NCBI GenBank assembly: GCA_965248805.1
Contig: CBDFKJ010000009.1
Location: 1,426,001 to 1,490,000 of the forward strand
DNA: 64,000 nt
Reading direction: 5' to 3'
Source of the DNA: CBDFKJ01 sp965248805
GTDB lineage: Bacteria; Pseudomonadota; Alphaproteobacteria; UBA6615
Position numbers and translations under genes: made by a program. Shown here piece by piece: positions 56,065-64,000 of this stretch (position 1 is its first letter; the number at the start of each line of letters is the position of its first letter). The notes under the pieces were generated by a model. It searched no databases and had not been told where the DNA came from. It saw only the letters and a program-made list of their open reading frames with translations.

Positions 56065-57744
56065 ATGACGCTTAACTTGACCTTGGCGCCTGTCGAAGCT
56101 GAGTTGAAGCCCCGGATCATCGTGATTGGCGTCGGTGGTGCCGGATGTAACGCGGTCTCGAACATGATCACGTCAAATCTCGAGGGTGTGGATTTCGTGG
56201 TTGCTAACACCGACGCTCAATCGCTCGCACTATCGCGGGCCGAACGCCGAATCCAGTTGGGTGCCAGTATCACCAACGGGCTGGGCTCGGGCGCGCGGCC
56301 CGATGTCGGCCGCGCGGCGGCAGAGGAAGCGATCGACCTGATCCAGGATCATCTGCTGGGCAGCCATATGGCCTTCATCACCGCCGGCATGGGCGGCGGG
56401 ACCGGCACCGGCTCGGCGCCTGTCGTCGCACGGGCGGCGCGGGAGCAGGGCATTTTGACCGTCGGTGTCGTTACCAAGCCGTTCCACTTCGAGGGTCAGC
56501 ACCGCATGGTGCTCGCCGATGAGGGCATCAAGGAGCTGCAGCAGTACGTCGACACCCTGATCGTCATTCCCAACCAGAACCTGTTCCGCGTCGCCAACGA
56601 GAAGACGACCTTCGCCGACGCCTTCAAGATGGCGGACAATGTGTTGTATTCCGGCGTGCGCGGCGTCACCGACTTGATGGTCATGCCGGGGCTGATCAAT
56701 CTCGACTTCGCCGACATTCGCACTGTCATGGGTGAAATGGGCAAGGCCATGATGGGCACCGGCGAAGGATCGGGCGATCGGCGCGCCATCGAGGCGGCGG
56801 AGGCGGCGATCTCCAACCCGCTGCTGGAGGACGTGTCGATGAAGGGTGCGCGCGGGCTGTTGATCAACATCACCGGCGGCCTCGACATGACCTTGTTCGA
56901 GGTGGACGAGGCAGCCAACCGCGTGCGCGACGAGGTGGACGAAAGCGCCAACATCATCTTCGGCTCGACTTTCGATGAGACGATGGAGGGCATCATCCGC
57001 GTGTCGATCGTCTCGACCGGTATCGATGTCGATGCGCACGCAATGCCGCGGCCGACGATGATCCGTTTGGTCGACAGTGCCGCCAAGCCGAACGGCACCG
57101 ACGGACTGCCCCACGATGGCAACACCTATGAGGACGGGTCGGCCGCAGACGCGACGCTTGCGGCGGGCGCCGCGGAGGCCGCTCAGGCGGTCAATGGCGG
57201 CATGCCGGATGCGGTGGCTCAGCGAGGGACACCACCGATCCGGGCGCAGGCGGCGCCGGGCGCCTACGGGCAAGCGGCCGCGGCGGCCGCCACGCGGCAG
57301 TCGCATCCGCTTGGGCCCGACGCCGCTCTGAACCGGTCCCCGCGACCCGCGGCACCCGCTCCGCAGCCGGGGGGCACATTCGTTGCCCCGCGGCCGATGG
57401 AGCCGGCGCCTCAGCGGCAAGCAGCCCCGTCGGCAGGATATGTGCTGCCAGCGGCGCACGGTGGCGTGAAAACGGCGGGCGAGCCGCGGCGCAGCCTCAA
57501 CATATTCCATCGCGTGACCAACGCCGCCCGCGACCAAATGGCGGCAATGTCGACTGGACGCGAGTCGGCGCCAGCGGAGGCGCTTGAATTGCGCGGGGCA
57601 CCGGCGCCACAATCGTCTGCAGCTGAGTTGCCGCAGGTCGACGCACAGCACAGCTTCAGTGCGCTCGATCCCAGCCAAACGCAGGCAAGCGTCGATGAGC
57701 AATTGGTGGAGATCCCCGCTTTCCTGCGCCGGCAGGCGAACTAG
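56065..57744 (+). CDS. ftsZ: Cell division GTPase FtsZ
   Basis: 559 residues from ATG 56065, with AGGAGG six bases before. GTPase: IIVIGVGGAGCNAVSNMITS, tubulin signature GGGTGTG at 110-116, synergy loop NLDFADIRTVMGEMGKAMMG. The globular part ends near 320. A linker of about 225 Ala/Pro/Gly/Gln-rich residues follows, long as in many alphaproteobacteria. The conserved end VEIPAFLRRQAN is the FtsA-binding peptide. 102 bases separate it from ftsA, so it may have extra promoter input. Confidence 0.96.
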   Translation: MTLNLTLAPVEAELKPRIIVIGVGGAGCNAVSNMITSNLEGVDFVVANTDAQSLALSRAERRIQLGASITNGLGSGARPDVGRAAAEEAIDLIQDHLLGSHMAFITAGMGGGTGTGSAPVVARAAREQGILTVGVVTKPFHFEGQHRMVLADEGIKELQQYVDTLIVIPNQNLFRVANEKTTFADAFKMADNVLYSGVRGVTDLMVMPGLINLDFADIRTVMGEMGKAMMGTGEGSGDRRAIEAAEAAISNPLLEDVSMKGARGLLINITGGLDMTLFEVDEAANRVRDEVDESANIIFGSTFDETMEGIIRVSIVSTGIDVDAHAMPRPTMIRLVDSAAKPNGTDGLPHDGNTYEDGSAADATLAAGAAEAAQAVNGGMPDAVAQRGTPPIRAQAAPGAYGQAAAAAATRQSHPLGPDAALNRSPRPAAPAPQPGGTFVAPRPMEPAPQRQAAPSAGYVLPAAHGGVKTAGEPRRSLNIFHRVTNAARDQMAAMSTGRESAPAEALELRGAPAPQSSAAELPQVDAQHSFSALDPSQTQASVDEQLVEIPAFLRRQAN

Positions 57745-57769
57745 ATAGCCCCTGCCGGTTGCTCATGTT

Positions 57770-57803
57770 GCTGGAGGCCGAAGCCATCCGCGGCCTCCAG
57801 CAG
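57770..57803 (+). terminator. Strong hairpin after ftsZ
   Basis: TGCTGGAGGCC pairs perfectly with GGCCTCCAGCA across a 12-base loop, 26 bases after the ftsZ stop. No T-run follows, so it may be a Rho-independent terminator only weakly, or an mRNA 3' stabiliser between ftsZ and lpxC. Confidence 0.5.
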
Positions 57804-58045
57804 TTTGCAACATTTCGTAACAAAGAGTTACTTGTTGACGTTCCACCAATACGTTAGATGACAATGTCTTGGTCCGCGTGCGACAAGAGTTCCGCCAGCA
57901 AAACTGGAGCAAAATGGCAACTCATCGGGCGTGTGATCGGGGCCAGAATTGTGGAGGCTACTCCTGGCGGGGTGGGTCTGTCCTTGGGGCTGACTGAGGA
58001 TCAGAGGCAGACGCTGCCGCCGCCGGCGTATCGAGGGGAAGACGT
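57804..58045 (+). promoter_or_regulatory. ftsZ-lpxC intergenic region
   Basis: About 240 bases without a gene I can support. It is less GC-rich near 57805-57870. TTGACG at 57835-57840 could be a -35 for lpxC, but no good -10 is seen at the right spacing. An 80-codon frame here has no family resemblance. Confidence 0.3.
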
Positions 58046-58999
58046 TTGGGGGCAAAACTTCGTAGCTCGGCTTCGGGCGGCGCACGACAGAGCACACTGA
58101 AGAATTCGATTGGTTGTCAAGGCACGGGCCTGCATTGCGGCGCTAAGATCGCGATGACATTGGCACCGGCCGATCCTGGCTCCGGCATCCGCTTCCGCCG
58201 GACCGACGCGGGTTCCGCCGGCTGCGAAATCGCCGCGCACATCGACAATGTCGTCGAGGGCAGCATGGCGACGGTGCTCGGTGACGGCGCTGGCATCAGC
58301 GTCGGCACGGTTGAACACCTTTTAGCGGCATTGGCCGGATGCGGTATCGATAATGCTGTTGTTGAGGTCGACGGGCCTGAGGTCCCGATCTTCGACGGCA
58401 GTGCCGAGCCGTTCGTCTTCCTCATCGAAAGCGCTGGCATCGCGATCCAGAGTGCGCCGCGGCGCGCGATCGAGATCGTCAAGCGAGTAGAGGTGGGTGA
58501 CAACACTCGCATGGCGGCACTTGAGCCCAATGATTGCTTTTCCGTCGAGTTCCACATCGATTTCGACGATGACGTGATCGGCCGGCAGGCGACGTCGATG
58601 CGGTTGCTGAACGGCACTTTCAAGCATGACATCGCGCCGGCGCGTACCTTTGGCTTCGCCCATCACGCGGAATCCCTGCGCAAGCGTGGACTGGCGCTAG
58701 GGGCCAATCTGGACAACGCGATCGTCATCCGCGACGGCCTGGTCGTCAATGAGGGCGGCCTTCGCTATAGCGACGAATTCGTCCGCCACAAGATCCTCGA
58801 TTGTGTCGGCGATCTGTACTTGGCCGGCGCGCCGCTGATCGGGCATTTCGAGGGCTTTTGCTCCGGCCACGCGCTCAACCACGAACTCCTGCGGGTACTG
58901 CTGGCCGATCCGAGCGCATGGCGGTACACCACCGCCAGTGCCGGCGAGGGCGCTCGGTTGCAGGGGGCTCAGGTCCAGCCGCGGCGTGCCACGGCCTAG
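58046..58999 (+). CDS. lpxC: UDP-3-O-acyl-GlcNAc deacetylase LpxC
   Basis: 317 residues from TTG 58046; there is no ATG or GTG nearby in frame before homology begins (STLKNSIGCQGTGLHCGAKI), and GAGGGGAAG lies just upstream. Zinc ligands: His in VGTVEHLLAALAGCGIDNAV, His and Asp in RHKILDCVGDLYLAGAPLIG; catalytic His in SGHALNHELLRVLL. First committed step of lipid A synthesis. The rare start codon may keep translation low; LpxC is also a classic proteolysis target. Confidence 0.94.
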   Translation: MGAKLRSSASGGARQSTLKNSIGCQGTGLHCGAKIAMTLAPADPGSGIRFRRTDAGSAGCEIAAHIDNVVEGSMATVLGDGAGISVGTVEHLLAALAGCGIDNAVVEVDGPEVPIFDGSAEPFVFLIESAGIAIQSAPRRAIEIVKRVEVGDNTRMAALEPNDCFSVEFHIDFDDDVIGRQATSMRLLNGTFKHDIAPARTFGFAHHAESLRKRGLALGANLDNAIVIRDGLVVNEGGLRYSDEFVRHKILDCVGDLYLAGAPLIGHFEGFCSGHALNHELLRVLLADPSAWRYTTASAGEGARLQGAQVQPRRATA

Positions 59000-59103
59000 G
59001 CAAACGGACGGCGCCGGCGTCCCGCGGAGTCGCCGCTCGCCGGACCTCTGGGCAAGGTCCTGCTGGGCTGTTAGTCTAGTGTGCTCGCATTGACGCGCTT
59101 GGG

Positions 59104-59931
59104 ATGGCCATGAGCGGCAATCTGAGCTGCCGCCGATACGTCATGTCGCTGGTTCTGCTTGCCCTCGCCGGCCTTGGTCTGGCGGCCTGCGCCAGCGACG
59201 AACCGGCCTATGTCGAACGGCCGGTCGATGAACTCTACAACGGCGCGATCGACGCCCTTATAGCGGACGATTTGGAGACCGCGGTTCGGTTTTTCGACGA
59301 GGTCGAACGGCAGCACCCCTATTCGTTATGGGCGACGAAGGCGCAATTAATGGCCGCCTACGCGCAGTATCAGGCTGGTAACTACGACGACGCCATTCTC
59401 GCCACTGATCGGTTCATCCAGCTTCATCCCGGCAACGAGGATATCAGCTACGCCTACTATCTGCGGGCGTTGTGTCACTACGAGCAGATCTCGCAGGTCT
59501 CGCGCGACCAAAGCACGACCGGTCGGGCACGCGAAGCACTGGAGGAGGTTGCGCGACGCTTCCCCAACGGTGACTACGCGCGCGACGCGCGGTTGAAGCT
59601 GGACCTGGTGAACGACCACCTGGCGGGCAAGGAAATGGAGGTCGGTCGTTATTACCTGCACCGCGGCCACTATTTGGCGGCGATCAATCGCTTCCGCAAC
59701 GTGGTCGAGAACTACGAGACGACGTCACATGTCGAGGAAGCGCTGCACCGCCTGGCCGAGACGTATACCGTGCTGGGCATCGATGCCGAGGCGCGGCAAA
59801 ACGCCGCCGTCCTCGGCCACAACTACCCGGGCAGTGCCTGGTACCTCGATAGCTACCAGGTCGTGGCCGGCGGCGACGGTGGCGCCGCCGCGGAGAAGGA
59901 AGGCTTCTTCCGGCGCATCCTTCCTTTCTAG
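59104..59931 (+). CDS. bamD: Outer membrane assembly lipoprotein BamD
   Basis: 275 residues. Lipoprotein signal with lipobox LAAC (Cys29) after VMSLVLLALAGLGLAAC. Five TPR-like repeats follow: VDELYNGAIDALIADDLETA, QLMAAYAQYQAGNYDDAILA, DISYAYYLRALCHYEQISQV, GRYYLHRGHYLAAINRFRNV. An essential part of the BAM complex. A second start two codons on (MSGNL) is equally possible. Confidence 0.93.
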   Translation: MAMSGNLSCRRYVMSLVLLALAGLGLAACASDEPAYVERPVDELYNGAIDALIADDLETAVRFFDEVERQHPYSLWATKAQLMAAYAQYQAGNYDDAILATDRFIQLHPGNEDISYAYYLRALCHYEQISQVSRDQSTTGRAREALEEVARRFPNGDYARDARLKLDLVNDHLAGKEMEVGRYYLHRGHYLAAINRFRNVVENYETTSHVEEALHRLAETYTVLGIDAEARQNAAVLGHNYPGSAWYLDSYQVVAGGDGGAAAEKEGFFRRILPF

Positions 59932-60045
59932 TCGCCCGCGATTGCCATTGGCAGTCCGCGAGTCGACACGATAAAACCCACATCGAACTGAAACTACGCC
60001 TCTCATGCGGGGCGGGTTGGGGCCTAGAAGGGATAGAGGCGCGCA

Positions 60046-61725
60046 ATGCTGCGGCGTCTTTCGATCCGCGGCGTCATTCTGATCGAGCGGCTCGATATTG
60101 ACCTCTGCGCGGGACTGAGTGTGCTCACCGGCGAGACCGGCGCCGGAAAATCGATCCTGCTCGATTGTCTCGGTCTGGCGTTGGGCGGTCGCGCCGATGC
60201 CACCTTGCTCGCCGCCGGCGCCCCGCAGGCAAGCGTCACCGCTTCGTTCGACGTTGCATCCAATCATCCCCTCTGCTCGCTGCTCGACGAGCATGGGCTG
60301 AACGAGCCCGTAGCCGGGGATGGTCACCGGTCTGTCGTGCTGCGCCGCGTGCAGGGCGCCGACGGCCGCAGCCGCGCCTTCATCAACGATCAATCGGTCA
60401 GCGTCGCGTTGCTGCACACGGTCGGCGAGATGCTGGTGGAGATCGAAGGTCAGTTCGCGAAGTTGGGGCTCTTGGATGCAAGTGCGCACCGCGGCATGCT
60501 GGACGCCTTCGGTCGACTGACCGATCGCGCGGCCGAGGTCGGCAGCTTGCATGCGCGTTGGCGCGCGGCCCAGGCGGCGCTTGATGCGGCGCAATCCGAT
60601 GCCGCGGCCGCTGCGGCGGCGGAGGAGGAGATCCGGGGCACTGTTGCCGTGTTGGAAGTGTTGGCGCCGGAGGCGGGCGAGGAGGAAACGCTCGCCGACA
60701 CCCGGCGCATGTTACAGCACGCCGAGCGCCTGATTGAGGCGGCTCAGGGCGCGGCCGACGACATCAACGGCATGGCGCCGGGCGTGCAAACGGCAGCGCG
60801 AAAGCTGGAGAAGGTCTCCGACAAGGCTGCCGGCCGACTGGACCCCGCCATCGCTGCGCTCGATCGCGCCGCGGCGGAGCTGTCGGAGGCGCTCGCGGTC
60901 GTGCAGGCGCTCGGCCACGGCATCGAACACGATCAATCGCAATTGGAGACCGTGGAGGCGCGATTGTTCGCGCTGCGGGCGGCCGCACGGCGGTACGGCG
61001 TGTCGGTCGATGACTTGCCCGGATTGCTGGCGCGGTCGTGCAGCCAGTTGGCCGCGCTTGACGATCACGCCGGCGCACTCGTGGCGTGTGCGCGTGAGGT
61101 CGAACTGGTGCGCGATGCCTATGCCGCCGCCGCCGACCGGCTGAGCCGCAAACGAAGCGAGGCGGCCCGCAAGCTCGATGCAGCGGTGGCGAAAGAGTTG
61201 CGGCCGTTGAAGCTCGGCCGCGCGTCTTTCGTGACCGAGGTCGCGCGCTTGGAGCCCCAGGACTTGGGGGCTTCGGGCCTCGACCGCGTGGGCTTTACGA
61301 TCGCCGCCAATCCGGGCGTGGCGCCGGGGCCGCTAAACAAGGTCGCCTCCGGCGGTGAACTGGCGCGCATATTGCTCGCGTTGAACGTGGTGCTGTCGGA
61401 CACCGGCGCGGCGAGGACGCTGATCTTCGACGAGGTCGACGCCGGCATCGGCGGCGCCACGGCGGCGTCGGTTGGTGATCGTCTGGCGCGGCTGGCGCGC
61501 GATCGTCAGATCCTGGTGATCACCCACAGCCCGCAGGTGGCGGCGCGCGGCGCTCACCACTGGCGCGTGGTCAAGCAGATCGCCGAAGCGGGGGCTCACA
61601 CCGATGTTGCCGCACTCAACGCCCGCGGCAGGCGCGAGGAGATCGCGCGCATGCTGTCGGGCGCCAAGGTCACCGAGGAAGCGCGCGCCGCCGCCGACCG
61701 GCTCCTCGAAGGCCGGGCGGCGTGA
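60046..61725 (+). CDS. recN: DNA repair protein RecN
   Basis: 559 residues. SMC-like ABC ATPase: N-terminal MLRRLSIRGVILIERLDIDL with Walker A GETGAGKSI, long coiled-coil centre (about 160-360, Ala/Glu/Leu-rich), then ASGGELARILLALNVVLSD signature and Walker B TLIFDEVDAGIGGATAASV. Acts at double-strand breaks. Its TGA overlaps the ligA GTG start (GTGA at 61722). Confidence 0.95.
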   Translation: MLRRLSIRGVILIERLDIDLCAGLSVLTGETGAGKSILLDCLGLALGGRADATLLAAGAPQASVTASFDVASNHPLCSLLDEHGLNEPVAGDGHRSVVLRRVQGADGRSRAFINDQSVSVALLHTVGEMLVEIEGQFAKLGLLDASAHRGMLDAFGRLTDRAAEVGSLHARWRAAQAALDAAQSDAAAAAAAEEEIRGTVAVLEVLAPEAGEEETLADTRRMLQHAERLIEAAQGAADDINGMAPGVQTAARKLEKVSDKAAGRLDPAIAALDRAAAELSEALAVVQALGHGIEHDQSQLETVEARLFALRAAARRYGVSVDDLPGLLARSCSQLAALDDHAGALVACAREVELVRDAYAAAADRLSRKRSEAARKLDAAVAKELRPLKLGRASFVTEVARLEPQDLGASGLDRVGFTIAANPGVAPGPLNKVASGGELARILLALNVVLSDTGAARTLIFDEVDAGIGGATAASVGDRLARLARDRQILVITHSPQVAARGAHHWRVVKQIAEAGAHTDVAALNARGRREEIARMLSGAKVTEEARAAADRLLEGRAA

Positions 61726-63806
61726 GCCGCAGGGTCCACGCGACGGATGTGGATGCGCTGACGCCGAAAGCGGCGCGAAGCGAACACGCGCAGCTGTGTG
61801 TGGAGATCAAGCGCCACGACCACGCCTATTATGTCGAAGATGCGCCGGTCATTTCCGACGGCGAGTACGATGGTTTGTTTCAGCGCCTGACGGCGATCGA
61901 AGCGCGGTTTCCAGAACTGGTCACTGCCGACAGTCCATCCCAACGGGTCGGCGCGGCGCCGGCAACGGGCTTTGCCAAGGTCCGCCATGCAGTGCCGATG
62001 CTGTCGCTGGGCAACGCCTTCGACGATGACGACGTGCGCGATTTCGACGCGCGGATACGACGGTTTCTCGGGCTCGGCGAGGACGAGATCGTCGAGCTCG
62101 TGGCCGAGCCCAAGATCGATGGGTTGTCGGCCTCGCTGCGTTACGAACGCGGACGCTTCGTTCTCGGTGCCACCCGCGGCGACGGCAGTGAAGGCGAGGA
62201 CATCACCGCCAACCTGCGCACGATTTCCGATTTGCCGAAAGCGCTCACCGGTGCCGCACCGGAGGCGATCGAAGTGCGCGGCGAAGTCTATTTGAGCCGT
62301 GCCGAGTTCCAATCGATGAACGCGCGCCAAGAAGCGGCGGGCGCGAAGGTGTTCGCCAACCCTCGCAGCGCGGCCGCCGGCAGCGTGCGTCAGCTAGATG
62401 CGAGTATCTCCGCGCAACGGCCGTTGCGTTTCTTCGCCTATGGCTGGGGTGAGGTCAGCGAGACCGTCGCCGCGAGCCATTGGGAGTACTTGCAGAAGCT
62501 CGACGGGTGGGGTTTCCGGACCAACCCGCTGGCGCGCCTGTGCCGCAGGGTCGACGAGGTGTTCGACCTGTGCGGCGAGTTGGTCGCGCAGCGGGCCAGC
62601 CTCGACTACGACATCGATGGTGTCGTCTACAAGGTCAACCGCGTCGACTGGCAGGAGCGATTGGGCTTCGTTAGCCGTGCGCCGCGTTGGGCCATCGCGC
62701 ATAAATTCCCGGCCGAGCAGGCACAGACTTCCATCGACGACATCTTGATCCAGGTCGGGCGCACGGGTGCGCTGACACCCGTCGCCGTCCTGCGGCCGGT
62801 GACCGTCGGTGGCGTCATCGTCAGCCGCGCAACGCTGCACAATGAGGATGAGATCGCGCGCAAGGACATCCGCGTCGGGGATACGGTCGTGATTCAGCGC
62901 GCCGGCGACGTCATTCCGCAAGTCGTCGAAGTCGTCAACGCCAAGCGCGCGAAGAGGTCGAAACCGTTTGCGTTCCCCAGCAAGTGTCCGGTGTGTGAGT
63001 CCGATGCCGTGCGCGACGAGGACGAGGCGGTGCGGCGGTGTATCGGTGGCCTGATCTGCGCGGCGCAAACCGTGGAGCGGTTGAAGCACTTCGTCTCGCG
63101 CAACGCCTTCGACATCGAGGGTCTAGGCAGGAAGCACATCGAGACGTTCGCGGTCGACGGGCTAATAAAAAGCCCGGCAGACATTTTTCGATTGCGCGAC
63201 CACGAGACTGAGATCGCGGCGCGCAAGGGTTGGAAGGAAAAATCCGTTGCCAATCTGCTCGCCGCCATCGAGCAGCGGCGGCGCATTGCCTTGGAGAGGT
63301 TCATTTACGCCCTTGGCATCCGCCAGGTCGGGGAGGCGACGGCGCGGTTGTTGGCGAAGACCTATGGTTCGCTCGCGTCCTGGCGGGCGGCGATGGGCGC
63401 GGCGCAGGACCATGAGGGCGAGGCGTTTGCCGAGTTGATCGACATCGACGGCATCGGCCCCTCGGTCGCCGCCGACATTCTGGCCTTCATGGCCGAAGCG
63501 CATAACCGCACGGTCCTGGACGATCTGGCCCAGGAGCTTGACGTTATTGACTTCGAGCGTCCGGCCGACACGTCTCCTGTGACAGGCAAAACCGTCGTGT
63601 TCACCGGCGCCATGGAACGCATGACCCGGCCCGAGGCCAAGGCGCGCGCCGAGGCGCTGGGCGCCAAGGTCGCGGGCTCGGTGTCGGCGAAGACCGATTT
63701 GGTCGTCGCCGGCCCCGGCGCCGGCTCGAAGCTCAACAAGGCGCGCGATCTCGGCGTCGAGATCATCGACGAGGACGGCTGGATCGCCCTTGTCAGCAGC
63801 GTGTAG
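61722..63806 (+). CDS. ligA: NAD-dependent DNA ligase LigA
   Basis: 694 residues from GTG 61722. Ia domain YYVEDAPVISDGEYDGLFQR; adenylation site KIDG with Lys131; GATRGDGSEGEDITANLRTI; OB fold near HNEDEIARKDIRVGDTVVIQ; zinc finger CPVCESDAVRDEDEAVRRC; HhH region and C-terminal BRCT (GKTVVFTGAMERMTRPEAKA). Seals nicks in replication and repair. Complete. Confidence 0.97.
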   Translation: MSRRVHATDVDALTPKAARSEHAQLCVEIKRHDHAYYVEDAPVISDGEYDGLFQRLTAIEARFPELVTADSPSQRVGAAPATGFAKVRHAVPMLSLGNAFDDDDVRDFDARIRRFLGLGEDEIVELVAEPKIDGLSASLRYERGRFVLGATRGDGSEGEDITANLRTISDLPKALTGAAPEAIEVRGEVYLSRAEFQSMNARQEAAGAKVFANPRSAAAGSVRQLDASISAQRPLRFFAYGWGEVSETVAASHWEYLQKLDGWGFRTNPLARLCRRVDEVFDLCGELVAQRASLDYDIDGVVYKVNRVDWQERLGFVSRAPRWAIAHKFPAEQAQTSIDDILIQVGRTGALTPVAVLRPVTVGGVIVSRATLHNEDEIARKDIRVGDTVVIQRAGDVIPQVVEVVNAKRAKRSKPFAFPSKCPVCESDAVRDEDEAVRRCIGGLICAAQTVERLKHFVSRNAFDIEGLGRKHIETFAVDGLIKSPADIFRLRDHETEIAARKGWKEKSVANLLAAIEQRRRIALERFIYALGIRQVGEATARLLAKTYGSLASWRAAMGAAQDHEGEAFAELIDIDGIGPSVAADILAFMAEAHNRTVLDDLAQELDVIDFERPADTSPVTGKTVVFTGAMERMTRPEAKARAEALGAKVAGSVSAKTDLVVAGPGAGSKLNKARDLGVEIIDEDGWIALVSSV

Positions 63807-63999
63807 TCGCGGTGTGCAAGAGCGTCAGTCCGCCGCCTTCGCCATCGGGTCCGGCCTCGTCATCGCCGCCGCCGGCGGCGATGACGAGGCGCCCGGTGTA
63901 GTGAATCCAGCCCTTGTTGTGCATGGCCACTTGATCGGCAGGAAGTCCGCTGTGGGTCAGGGTCAAATTGGTGCCGGCGTCCGTCGGCGCCAGATCGAT
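63793..63999 (-). CDS. C-terminal part of an SRPBCC / AHSA1-like protein (runs off the window)
   Basis: The minus-strand frame open to the window edge reads DLAPTDAGTNLTLTHSGLPA, then HNKGWIHYTGRLVIAAGGGD, and stops at 63793-63795. L-LTHSGLP---a--H--GW-hY-gRL is the C-terminal helix signature of the AHSA1/SRPBCC (START-like) family, which binds hydrophobic ligands. It overlaps the ligA end by 14 bases, convergently. The Asp/Gly-rich tail after the helix is unusual. Confidence 0.6.
   Translation of the reverse strand: MDLAPTDAGTNLTLTHSGLPADQVAMHNKGWIHYTGRLVIAAGGGDDEAGPDGEGGGLTLLHTATTRC
63856..63888. repeat. Perfect 15-bp inverted repeat inside a coding end
   Basis: CTCGTCATCGCCGCC and GGCGGCGATGACGAG are separated by three bases (GCC). 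It lies in the last third of the SRPBCC-like frame, coding RLVIAAGGGDDEA. It could form a 15-bp stem in either transcript and so act on both convergent genes. There is no T-run. Confidence 0.85.
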
Positions 64000-64000
64000 C

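Noticed and set aside
57858..58100. Possible 80-residue gene between ftsZ and lpxC
   Set aside because: No family resemblance, no clear ribosome site, and it overlaps the lpxC start in another frame.

Overview
The window is high-GC DNA from an alphaproteobacterium, most like the Rhodospirillales. Four things support this: the dcw order running mraZ-rsmH-ftsL-ftsI-murE-murF-mraY-murD-ftsW-murG-murC-murB-ddl-ftsQ-ftsA-ftsZ and on into lpxC-bamD-recN-ligA; a circularly permuted (two-piece) tmRNA gene followed at once by sspB; a ThyX-type thymidylate synthase; and a type A RNase P RNA. Several genes carry a C-terminal meso-DAP/Gram-negative envelope logic (MurE with DNPR, LpxC, BamD, AsmA).

Region 1 (1-12.8 kb) is a wrecked exopolysaccharide locus full of insertion sequences. 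It holds two glycosyltransferases, a glycosyltransferase-methyltransferase chimera, a UDP-glucuronate decarboxylase (UXS-type SDR) and a WcaJ-type sugar-phosphate transferase. Most carry single-base indels in homopolymers, deletions or IS insertions. IS elements of the IS630, IS5 (IS427-like), IS1182 and IS1595 families interrupt genes, and removing them restores the host reading frames in several cases. A strange tRNA-like gene with a long variable arm and anticodon UAU lies at 9605-9695.

Region 2 (13.1-24.4 kb) is ordinary chromosome: thyX (-), ssrA, sspB, a TfoX-N protein, fumC, a ribbon-helix-helix protein, a 1181-residue AsmA protein (-) and putA.

Region 3 (24.4-35.3 kb): a GlcD-type FAD-linked oxidase gene (-) is split by an IS1182 element that itself carries a nested IS5 element and an internal deletion; it also has a C-run frameshift near its end. 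Upstream lie a remnant of a circularly permuted ATP-grasp gene and a fused hydantoinase/5-oxoprolinase. Then come djlA, an ABC-F ATPase (uup-like) and rnpB.

Region 4 (35.3-39.2 kb) is an AT-richer islet between rnpB and mraZ: one unrecognised membrane-anchored gene, broken by a one-base frameshift, by an IS5 and an IS630 copy placed side by side in one CTAG target, and by an IS1595 element at its 3' end.

Region 5 (39.2-63.8 kb) is the intact division and cell wall cluster, co-directional, with ATGA-type overlaps at most junctions, implying translational coupling. It makes the peptidoglycan precursors (MurC-F, MurB, Ddl, MraY, MurG), polymerises and cross-links septal wall (FtsW, FtsI, FtsL, FtsQ) and builds the ring (FtsA, FtsZ). 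It continues with lipid A (lpxC), outer membrane assembly (bamD), repair (recN) and NAD-dependent ligase (ligA). The window ends in the 3' part of a convergent SRPBCC/AHSA1-like gene.

The housekeeping genes are all open, so the clustered frameshifts in regions 1, 3 and 4 look like genuine decay of accessory genes rather than general sequencing error, although homopolymer errors cannot be excluded for individual sites.
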